DNA of 5,306 bases from Nitrospinota bacterium. Lineage in GTDB: Bacteria > Nitrospinota > Nitrospinia > SZUA-224. Shown here piece by piece: positions 1 through 5,284 of this stretch. Numbering within the stretch: position 1 is the stretch's first letter; each line of letters begins with the position of its first letter. The DNA is taken from contig JACRGM010000123.1 in assembly GCA_016212345.1 (NCBI GenBank), positions 1-5,306 of the forward strand, given 5' to 3'. Under the pieces are notes generated by a model. That model worked only from the letters and a program-made list of their open reading frames with translations, was not told where the DNA came from and made no database searches. A program made the translations under genes and the position numbers.

Positions 1-124
1 ATAGATTTCCATATAACAAAATTACACGGCGTTATCAGTCGAAATCCTCGACGGCGTACCGCTCAGTACGCCTTACTCGGATTTCTCCCTCTAGCCTTGT
101 GTAATTTATTATCTGAAAATCTAT
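1..124. repeat. Large nested palindromic repeat element
   Basis: The stretch folds back on itself in nested, roughly symmetrical arms. ATAGATTT (1-8) is complementary to AAATCTAT (117-124), AAATTACAC (19-27) to GTGTAATTT (99-107), GGC (28-30) to GCC (94-96), GAAATCC (41-47) to GGATTTC (79-85), and GGCGTAC (53-59) to GTACGCC (66-72). The core is more GC-rich than the surrounding AT-rich DNA. The outermost arm starts exactly at the window edge, so the element may extend to the left. From memory it resembles dispersed palindromic elements found in many copies in some anaerobe genomes; that is recall, not a search. It has no transposase here. It could be a MITE-like mobile element, or a structured repeat tail attached to upstream genes. 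Confidence 0.7.
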
Positions 125-126
125 AG
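1..126 (+). other. Open frame through the repeat, possible tail of a gene lying left of the window
   Basis: Frame 1 is open from the first base to TAG at 124-126, giving 41 residues that end in CNLLSENL. The open frame runs off the left edge and coincides with the palindromic element. The residues are therefore probably translated repeat rather than a conserved domain. Such repeats can extend the C-terminus of a neighbouring gene, and this could be the last part of an upstream plus-strand gene. No product can be named. There is no start codon with a ribosome-binding site inside the window. Confidence 0.25.
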
Positions 127-184
127 ACACACTAGACACCTTTATGTTTGTAATCATTTTAATGACTCATTTTTTTCACCTCCT
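35..184 (-). other. Orphan strong ribosome-binding site followed by an aborted minus-strand frame
   Basis: On the minus strand a near-perfect Shine-Dalgarno, AGGAGGTG (184-177), is followed after six A residues by ATG (170-168). That frame reads only Met-Ser-His before TAA (161-159). A second ATG (157-155), in another frame, then opens 40 codons that run into the palindromic element and end at TGA (37-35). A signal this strong in front of three codons suggests the 5' remnant of a gene whose body was lost or replaced by the repeat. A leader minicistron is an alternative. I see no domain in the 40-residue frame, and most of it is translated repeat. Confidence 0.35.
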
Positions 185-261
185 GGATTATAAAAATAAA
201 ATCTCTAAAAATATAAATCTCATTCAAATGATCTTTTATTAAACCACAAAATAAGAAAGGA

Positions 262-321
262 GTCAAGATTTAGGTTAAAACCCAAAATCCTAAATCGGAT
301 TTTGGGTTAAAAAGACTTGAC
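262..321. repeat. Overlapping, mutually exclusive inverted repeats upstream of csoR
   Basis: AACCCAAAATCC (279-290) is perfectly complementary to GGATTTTGGGTT (297-308) across a six-base loop. The flanks GTCAAG (262-267) and CTTGAC (316-321) extend the symmetry. GATTTAGG (267-274) is also perfectly complementary to CCTAAATC (289-296), which competes with the main stem. The outer right arm overlaps the -35 candidate TTGACA (317-322). The main stem is followed by AAAAAG rather than a T-run, so it does not look like an intrinsic terminator on the plus strand. It may be an operator, a terminator for lost upstream or minus-strand transcription, or a small mobile-repeat relic. Confidence 0.6.
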
Positions 322-355
322 ATCACTCAATTTATCTTATAGATTTTAATATAAT
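317..355 (+). promoter_or_regulatory. Candidate csoR promoter with flanking repeats
   Basis: TTGACA (317-322) is a consensus -35. The best-placed -10 candidates are TATAGA (338-343, spacer 15) and TAGATT (340-345, spacer 17); a consensus TATAAT lies further down at 350-355 but lacks a good -35. The region also holds the direct repeat TTTATCTTA (331-339 and 355-363) and the inverted repeat CTCAATTT (326-333) / AAATTGAG (364-371), any of which could be a regulator site. There is no G-tract dyad like the one before copA, so autoregulation by CsoR through that type of site is not evident. Confidence 0.45.
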
Positions 356-380
356 TTATCTTAAAATTGAGGGTTGAATT

Positions 381-671
381 ATGGCTATACCAACACATTT
401 TGAAGAATTAGTTAATTTAAAAAGGATAGAGGGACAGATCCGTGGAATACAAAAGATGATCGAAGAGAAGAGATATTGTATTGATATCCTAACCCAGTTA
501 TCCGCTGTTGTTGGAGCGATTATGAAGGTAGAGGAAAGCATTTTACAGAGGCATATAGAAGGCTGTGTCTATCAATCATTTGCTACGGGAAGCGAAAAGG
601 AGAAGGAGAAAAAGATAAAAGAGGTATTGGAGGTATTAAAGAATTTTAGGAGATATCAAGAGCTTGCATAA
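381..671 (+). CDS. csoR: CsoR-family copper-sensing transcriptional repressor
   Basis: A 96-residue all-helical DUF156/CsoR-RcnR-FrmR family protein of normal length. The family signatures are visible: LKRIEGQIRGIQKMIEE (residues 13-29), YCIDILTQLSA (32-42) and HIEGC (58-62). The metal ligands line up as C33, H58 and C62, the Cys-His-Cys spacing (25 and 4 residues) of copper-responsive CsoR such as the Mycobacterium tuberculosis protein (C36/H61/C65). This differs from RcnR (nickel/cobalt) and FrmR (formaldehyde), whose last ligand position is not Cys. By family knowledge, the apo-tetramer binds G-tract operators and releases them on Cu(I) binding. The start is supported by GAGGG (369-373), seven bases upstream of ATG. 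The likely target is the G6 dyad before copA. The gene is convergent with the methyltransferase and is not in an operon with copA. Confidence 0.93.
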   Translation: MAIPTHFEELVNLKRIEGQIRGIQKMIEEKRYCIDILTQLSAVVGAIMKVEESILQRHIEGCVYQSFATGSEKEKEKKIKEVLEVLKNFRRYQELA

Positions 672-676
672 GGAGT

Positions 677-742
677 TGCGAAAAATGCCAAGATACCCCG
701 CCCTGAACAATGGGGAGGAGATATAGATTTCACTTTTTCGCA
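677..742. terminator. Inverted repeat between convergent genes, possible bidirectional terminator
   Basis: TGCGAAAAA (677-685) is complementary to TTTTTCGCA (734-742), with a smaller inner pairing of CCCCG (696-700) with TGGGG (711-715). It fills the 75-base gap between the ends of csoR (+) and the methyltransferase (-). The T-run of the right arm serves the plus strand and the A-run of the left arm serves the minus strand, so termination in both directions is plausible. The loop between the long arms is large (48 bases), so this is not a textbook hairpin. Confidence 0.4.
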
Positions 743-746
743 GGTT

Positions 747-1400
747 CTAACCCTTCTCTCCTTTCTTAGCTATGATTACCTGAATAAAATTATTTACCAT
801 ATAATCGATCTTTTCTATAAGAAATCCGGCCTTTTCAATCTCACCCTTTAATGTCCTCTTTATCATATCCCTTGCTGTTTCAGTCTCAACAAGCATAATA
901 AGATTAAATATAAGATTCTTAAAAATACCATTCGGTTTATTAAAATCTACTGCTATAAGCATTCCTCCATGTTTTAATACCCTATATATCTCTTTAAGGG
1001 TATTTGATCTGCCCATGTATATCATCTCATGAAGGACAATAGCTATATGAACCTTATCAAAATAATTATCTAAAGAGGGGATATTCTCAGCATTTGCCTT
1101 TATAAAAAAGAGATTATTGGATTTAGATTTACTGAAGGCAATCTTCAGCATATTAGTAGACATATCCAACCCAATAACCCTTCCTTTATCCCCTATCTTC
1201 TTAGCAATTATTTCAGACGATGAACCTGTCCCACACCCTATATCAAGAACCTTATCACCGATTCTTATATCTGCATCCTTTAATACCCTTTCCCTAAGTC
1301 TCTTCTCTCCTCCTAAAAAGAGACTTATACAACGAATTGCAGGGTCATAAAACCTTGCAATCCTATCAAATTCTTTACGATAATATCCTGAATTGAACAT
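747..1400 (-). CDS. Class I SAM-dependent methyltransferase (UbiE/Methyltransf_11-like)
   Basis: A 217-residue cytosolic protein with the Rossmann-like methyltransferase fold. Motif I, VLDIGCGTG (residues 51-59), forms the SAM-binding loop. D79 in VIGLDMS is the expected acidic residue that holds the SAM ribose. ANAENIP (102-108) is the adenine-side motif, followed by a strand ending in LHEM (123-126) and the post-motif VLKHGGMLIAVDF (141-153). The N-terminus (FDRIARFYDPAIR, 11-23) matches the substrate-side helix common in UbiE-like enzymes. Substrate is unknown. It has only two cysteines (C24, C56), and C56 lies in motif I, so it is not an ArsM-type arsenite methyltransferase. The start is supported by GAGGGG (complement of 1409-1414), eight bases before ATG. 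It is transcribed away from copA and towards csoR, so it could share the intergenic control region, but a functional link to copper is inferred only from position. Confidence 0.85.
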   Translation of the reverse strand: MFNSGYYRKEFDRIARFYDPAIRCISLFLGGEKRLRERVLKDADIRIGDKVLDIGCGTGSSSEIIAKKIGDKGRVIGLDMSTNMLKIAFSKSKSNNLFFIKANAENIPSLDNYFDKVHIAIVLHEMIYMGRSNTLKEIYRVLKHGGMLIAVDFNKPNGIFKNLIFNLIMLVETETARDMIKRTLKGEIEKAGFLIEKIDYMVNNFIQVIIAKKGEKG

Positions 1401-1414
1401 AGCCAGATCCCCTC

Positions 1415-1521
1415 ACAAAAAGAAGACTATCTAAAATTGGAAATCCGAGACATTGTATATATTATTTATTATATTATATTTATAATACAAGGAATTATAA
1501 TTTTAAACTGTTTATATTTTC
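1415..1521. other. Very AT-rich divergent intergenic tract
   Basis: This stretch separates the methyltransferase leader from the copA promoter. From about 1453 to 1520 it is almost entirely A and T, with runs such as TATATTATTTATTATATT. A short inverted repeat, TTGTAT (1453-1458) / ATACAA (1485-1490), is visible. On the minus strand the latter reads TTGTAT and could be a -35 for the methyltransferase, but so many TATA-like hexamers follow that no single -10 can be chosen. No open frame or RNA gene is seen. Confidence 0.4.
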
Positions 1522-1551
1522 TTGATATACACTAGGGGGGTAGCGTATACT
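1522..1551 (+). promoter_or_regulatory. copA promoter with embedded CsoR-type G6 operator
   Basis: TTGATA (1522-1527) and TATACT (1546-1551), 18 bases apart, form a good sigma-70-type promoter. Its spacer holds a dyad: TATACaCTA (1526-1534), six G (1535-1540), TAGcGTATA (1541-1549). The arms match at eight of nine positions. By family knowledge, RcnR/CsoR proteins bind a G/C tract flanked by A/T inverted repeats (the E. coli RcnR site is TACT-G6-N-AGTA). The dyad overlaps both promoter boxes, so a bound repressor would block RNA polymerase directly. That CsoR from 381-671 binds here is an inference, but a strong one. Confidence 0.85.
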
Positions 1552-1580
1552 AGAATATATAAGAGGAAGATGAAACCATC

Positions 1581-3800
1581 ATGCCGACTACTTTACGAGA
1601 GATGACAAGAGATCTTAATAAGATTCCACCTAATACTCAGATAAGTATTAATGGCATGACCTGTGCTTCATGCGCAAATCATATAGAGAGAGCCCTTAAT
1701 AAGATACCAGGGATTGAAAAGGCAACTGTCAATTTTGCTGCGGCCAAGGCTACTATCACAGGAGATGTTACTTATGGGGAGATATACAAAAAGATAGAGT
1801 CCCTAGGTTATAAACCTCTGATGATTGATCCCTTAGAACCTCAAAGTGAGAGACTCGCACGGAAGGAAGAGGAGGATATTCTTAATCTTAAGAGATTAAG
1901 ACATAGACTTATTATATCAGCGGTCCTAACTATCCCTGTCTTTGTAATAAGTATGTTTAGGATTACATTTCTTGGGGCCAACTTGATTCAGCTTATCTTG
2001 ACAATACCTATTGTATTTTGGGCGGGGAGGGATTTCTTTAGAGTGGCATGGGATATGGCTAAACAAGGAACAGCAAATATGGATACCTTAATCTCTATAG
2101 GTATTGGGGCATCCTTTTTATATAGTCTCTATGGTATGATTGTTGGTATTCCCCATTTATATTTCGAAACCTCTGCGATCATTGTAACCCTAATCCTTTT
2201 AGGTAAATATCTTGAAGATAAATCCAAAGGTCAGGCAAATGAGGCGATCAGGAAACTTATCGGACTCCAACCATCTACAGCCAGGGTAATACGAAATAAT
2301 GAGGAGATAGATATCCCTATCACAGAGGTTGTGCCAGGTGATAAGGTTATTGTAAGGCCTGGGGAAAAGATCCCTGTTGATGGAAAGATAATAGAAGGGT
2401 ACTCAACAGTAGATGAATCGATGATAACAGGTGAGTCTATTCCAGTAACAAAAGGAGAGGGTGATACCATTATTGGAGCAACCATAAATGGTAATGGAAG
2501 GATCATCTTTGTTGCAGAAAAGGTTGGGGGTGATACTGTATTATCACATATCATCAGGATGGTTGAGGAGGCACAGGTGTCTAAAGCACCCATTCAAAGG
2601 ATAGCAGACAAGGTAAGCTCCAAATTTGTACCAACAGTCTTAGTTATTGCAGGTATAACCTTTAGTGGCTGGCTTGCTGCTGGTGCAGGATTGGTTGGGG
2701 CACTTATCCCCACTGTAGCTGTTTTAATTATTGCATGTCCCTGTGCCCTGGGACTGGCTACACCAACTGCTATCATGGTCGGTACGGGGCGGGCAGCAGA
2801 GGAGGGTATATTGATCAGAAATGCAGAAGGACTTGAAAAGGCCCATGAGATAGATCTCTTAACCTTTGACAAGACCGGAACCATTACTAAAGGACAACCG
2901 AGTATTACTGATATCATTATAAATAATAAGACAGATATCCCTAATAAGGAATTTCTTAAGATTATTGCCTCTTGTGAGCGATATTCAGAACACCCCCTTG
3001 GTGAATCCCTTGTCCTCTATGCAAAAGAGAAAGGGACTATGCTTGTTGATGCTAAAAAGTTCAAGGCGATACCAGGGAAAGGGGTGAAGGCGGAGATCGA
3101 AGATAAAGAGGTTATTATTGGAAATCATAAACTGATGATAGATTATAATATTGATCTTAAGGAATTGGAATCCCTTTCTAATGGCATAAAGAAAGAAGGG
3201 AAAACCGTATTATATGTGGCAATTAATGGAAGGCCTGCGGGTGTAATAGGTATAATAGATACCCTGAAAGAGAACTCTATTAAGGCTATTAAGAAACTAC
3301 ATGAGATGGGTATTGAGACAGTCATAGCCACAGGAGATAATAAAGAGATAGCTTTTGTAATAGCTAGACAGGTTGGTATAACTAAGATATTGGCTGAGGT
3401 CTCTCCTGAAGAAAAGAAGAAGTGGATCCAAAAACAGCAAGAAGAAGGGAAGGTTGTTGGGATGGTTGGTGATGGTATCAATGATGCCCCAGCACTTGCA
3501 ATCTCTGATGTGAGTTTTGCAATTGGTACCGGTACAGATATTGCTATGGAGACCGCATCAGTTACCCTAATGAAAGGTGATATTGCTAAGGTTGCCGAGG
3601 CCATTGATTTAAGTAAACAGACAATAAAAATTATTAAACAAAATCTCTTCTGGGCCTTTGGTTATAATACTATTGCTATTCCAGTTGCGGCCCTGGGATT
3701 TTTAAATCCGATGATTGCCGCTGCTGCTATGGCCTTTAGTTCTGTCTCTGTGGTAACTAATGCCTTAAGGCTAAAAAGATACAAACCCTTTCAAATATGA
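1581..3800 (+). CDS. copA: Cu(I)-exporting P1B-1-type ATPase CopA
   Basis: A 739-residue inner-membrane pump that exports Cu(I) (possibly Ag(I)) from the cytoplasm using ATP. One N-terminal HMA domain (about 19-85) has GMTCASC with C28/C31. Membrane segments begin near 110, 131, 165 and 192. The actuator loop has TGES at 283-286. TM5 starts near 351, and TM6 carries the CPC metal site (C386-P387-C388). The catalytic DKTGT has the phosphorylated D430. H471-P472 mark the nucleotide domain, and GDGINDAP lies at 630-637. TM7 has N688, Y695-N696 and P701, and TM8 has M717/S720/S721; these TM6-8 residues are the Cu(I)-type (P1B-1) signature rather than Zn/Cd or Co. All catalytic residues are intact and the length is normal for a single-HMA CopA. 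Ribosome-site spacing is poor: GAGGA lies about 13 bases before ATG 1581, and ATG 1602 is an alternative start that keeps the HMA domain. It is transcribed from the G6-operator promoter and overlaps the next gene by ATGA. Confidence 0.96.
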   Translation: MPTTLREMTRDLNKIPPNTQISINGMTCASCANHIERALNKIPGIEKATVNFAAAKATITGDVTYGEIYKKIESLGYKPLMIDPLEPQSERLARKEEEDILNLKRLRHRLIISAVLTIPVFVISMFRITFLGANLIQLILTIPIVFWAGRDFFRVAWDMAKQGTANMDTLISIGIGASFLYSLYGMIVGIPHLYFETSAIIVTLILLGKYLEDKSKGQANEAIRKLIGLQPSTARVIRNNEEIDIPITEVVPGDKVIVRPGEKIPVDGKIIEGYSTVDESMITGESIPVTKGEGDTIIGATINGNGRIIFVAEKVGGDTVLSHIIRMVEEAQVSKAPIQRIADKVSSKFVPTVLVIAGITFSGWLAAGAGLVGALIPTVAVLIIACPCALGLATPTAIMVGTGRAAEEGILIRNAEGLEKAHEIDLLTFDKTGTITKGQPSITDIIINNKTDIPNKEFLKIIASCERYSEHPLGESLVLYAKEKGTMLVDAKKFKAIPGKGVKAEIEDKEVIIGNHKLMIDYNIDLKELESLSNGIKKEGKTVLYVAINGRPAGVIGIIDTLKENSIKAIKKLHEMGIETVIATGDNKEIAFVIARQVGITKILAEVSPEEKKKWIQKQQEEGKVVGMVGDGINDAPALAISDVSFAIGTGTDIAMETASVTLMKGDIAKVAEAIDLSKQTIKIIKQNLFWAFGYNTIAIPVAALGFLNPMIAAAAMAFSSVSVVTNALRLKRYKPFQI

Positions 3801-5071
3801 AATCAGATAATAGTAAGGATGGTAAGGAGGATAACCCCAAAGATAACAATAGAGAATGTTGTATTCCCTCTTTTACAGAGGAAAATAGGATAATAAGGAG
3901 ATTTAGGGGCATTGACAGGGAGAGGACAAGAGGGATTGTATTTTATATATTCTTTGCATCAGTCTTTCTGACACTGGCCTTGACCATCATAATTAGTCCT
4001 CTCTTTAAAGAAGATAAAACAGACCTGGTCATGATTAGTATCTTTTTTTATTCCACATTATTTTGTCTGATAGGTGGAATGGTGGGTGGTTATTTTGGCT
4101 CAGTAATGGAAGAGAATGCCTGTGCGGAGATAGATATGGGTGTACTCAGTAGTATAGGGGCATTTATTGGTGCTATGACCTTTGGTATTTCAGGAGGTGC
4201 TTTAGCAGGGATTGTTTATCATGGAGGCTGGGAAATACTCTGGATTGTATGTTTCATCCTTTCTTTTATAGCCTATATCTTTTTCTCTATATATGAGATA
4301 GATATTAAGAGAACCAGATCTGTAGATTTCTATGGCAATCCGGTTGATGAGAATGGATATCTTATAGAGCTTGATAAGCCTCCGTGGCGTATGAAAAACA
4401 AGGTTGCCTTAATACTCTTTATTCTTTTTGTTCTTGTGATAGTCCTTTCCTTTGAAATGGTCAGAGGTATGGGAAGGTACCTTGTGAATAGCGAGATGCT
4501 TGCTGCTATGATGTATGGGATGATGGGGTGTATGACAGGTGGTTTTATTGGTGGCTGGCTATCGGGCCTTTTAGATGAACACATTGGAACATTTGAGAAT
4601 GATAACCCCATTATGATTAGTGGTATGTCCTTAATGGGCTGTATGATGGGGGGTATGCTTGCAGGTTGTGTAGGCGGCATGACGGCCCTTCTATGTAGAT
4701 ACACTATAATCATATCAGTGATCGGTTCTATTATTCCCCTTATTGTATGGTATCTCTTTATGTATAGAGGTAAATATAGATTGATTATAAAAGATAAAAC
4801 ATATTTAACCGAATATCTCTCTACCCCTGAACCTGAGGTTATTACTACTGATAATGATATCAAAAAGATGGTTATTGGTATTGATGGAATGACATGCGAT
4901 CACTGTGTTGATACAATAAGCAATGATTTAAAGACTATCAATGGTGTAAAAGATGTAAATATCAGTCTTAAGGATGGCATAGCTGAGATAGATTATATTG
5001 ATGGTATTAATGATAATATAAAGGATGAGATTGAATCCTTGATTATAAGATTAGGATATAAGGTATACTAG
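3797..5071 (+). CDS. Duplicated Gly/Met-rich membrane protein with C-terminal HMA (CopZ-like) domain
   Basis: A 424-residue protein I do not recognise as a named family. The N-tail is charged and has a Cys pair (C21-C22). Eight hydrophobic segments follow, near 47-69, 78-104, 115-140, 145-166, 202-222, 234-259, 272-299 and 302-322. The first four and last four are copies of one unit, offset about 155 residues: C90..GG93-94..GG97-98..E105-E106 matches C245..GG248-249..GG252-253..D260-E261, and G125/G130/G134/G138 match G281/G286/G290/G294. The second copy is rich in Met and Cys. Residues 357-424 form an HMA domain with GMTCDHC (C367, C370), the Cu(I) chaperone motif. Basic residues before segment 1, after segment 4 and after segment 8 predict N-tail, central loop and HMA domain in the cytoplasm. 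The start overlaps the copA stop (ATGA), with no clear ribosome-binding site, which implies translational coupling. The likely role is copper binding, delivery or transport alongside CopA. Confidence is high that the gene is real and low on mechanism. Confidence 0.85.
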   Translation: MKSDNSKDGKEDNPKDNNRECCIPSFTEENRIIRRFRGIDRERTRGIVFYIFFASVFLTLALTIIISPLFKEDKTDLVMISIFFYSTLFCLIGGMVGGYFGSVMEENACAEIDMGVLSSIGAFIGAMTFGISGGALAGIVYHGGWEILWIVCFILSFIAYIFFSIYEIDIKRTRSVDFYGNPVDENGYLIELDKPPWRMKNKVALILFILFVLVIVLSFEMVRGMGRYLVNSEMLAAMMYGMMGCMTGGFIGGWLSGLLDEHIGTFENDNPIMISGMSLMGCMMGGMLAGCVGGMTALLCRYTIIISVIGSIIPLIVWYLFMYRGKYRLIIKDKTYLTEYLSTPEPEVITTDNDIKKMVIGIDGMTCDHCVDTISNDLKTINGVKDVNISLKDGIAEIDYIDGINDNIKDEIESLIIRLGYKVY

Positions 5072-5088
5072 CAGAATTGCTGGGTGCT

Positions 5089-5116
5089 ATGCAGGGTAAA
5101 CGCATGAAATTTTTTT
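5089..5116 (+). terminator. Weak intrinsic terminator candidate after the copA operon
   Basis: ATGC (5089-5092) can pair with GCAT (5102-5105), followed four bases later by seven T residues (5110-5116). The stem is short, so it is a poor terminator by itself. It lies 18 bases past the stop codon, at the expected place. The strong palindromes further right (5181-5284) could contribute to termination or transcript-end protection. Confidence 0.3.
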
Positions 5117-5180
5117 AAATATCAACGAGTTATAATGTAAATAAATTAAGATGTTGGTCATTGGATTGATTTTAACCTCT

Positions 5181-5284
5181 CGTTGCTAAGCTCCTGCTTA
5201 GCAACGCCTTTGAGTAAGAAGCTCTGCTTCCTCAAAGCAGGAGCTTTTGTAACATAACCGTTCCCAAGCTGGAGCTTGGGAACG
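5181..5284. repeat. Cluster of three related palindromes (REP-like)
   Basis: Three strong hairpins follow one another. The first is CGTTGCTAAG (5181-5190) with CTTAGCAACG (5197-5206). The second is CTTTGAG (5208-5214) with CTCAAAG (5231-5237), enclosing GAAGC (5218-5222) / GCTTC (5226-5230). The third is CGTTCCCAAGCT (5259-5270) with AGCTTGGGAACG (5273-5284). All share an AAGCT core near the loop, and the outer two share CGTT..AACG ends, so they look like diverged copies of one unit. AAGCTCCTGC (5188-5197) also pairs with GCAGGAGCTT (5237-5246), linking the first and second. From memory such palindromes occur in many copies in some bacterial genomes and are typical substrates of RAYT/TnpA-REP enzymes; no such enzyme is in the window. 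The remaining sequence between 5072 and 5306 shows no gene. Confidence 0.7.

Noticed and set aside
696..715. CCCC/GGGG pairing as a second CsoR operator
   Set aside because: The G/C tracts are 12 bases apart without the A/T dyad arms, and the site lies between gene 3' ends rather than at a promoter.
1117..1350. Plus-strand open frame inside the methyltransferase
   Set aside because: It lies opposite the SAM-binding motif coding region and has no family signature.
747..1400. Arsenite methyltransferase (ArsM)
   Set aside because: Only two cysteines are present, one inside the SAM motif, so the conserved As-binding cysteines are missing.
2231..3604. Long minus-strand open frames inside copA
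   Set aside because: They are antisense to a fully intact P-type ATPase with all motifs, lack ribosome-binding sites, and translate to low-complexity Ser/Pro/Ile sequence.
3824..3830. AAGGAGG as the ribosome-binding site of a later start for the membrane-HMA protein
   Set aside because: No in-frame start codon follows at a suitable distance; the nearby ATG at 3856 is out of frame.
4330..4863. A 177-codon minus-strand open frame opposite the membrane-HMA gene
   Set aside because: It shadows a plus-strand gene with a recognisable HMA domain and internal repeat; no domain or initiation signal is seen.
5131..5136. TATAAT as a promoter for a gene to the right
   Set aside because: No -35 at the right distance and no coding region follows before the palindromes.
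5181..5284. Possible CRISPR array
   Set aside because: The units are palindromes of different length and sequence, without constant repeats or regular spacers.
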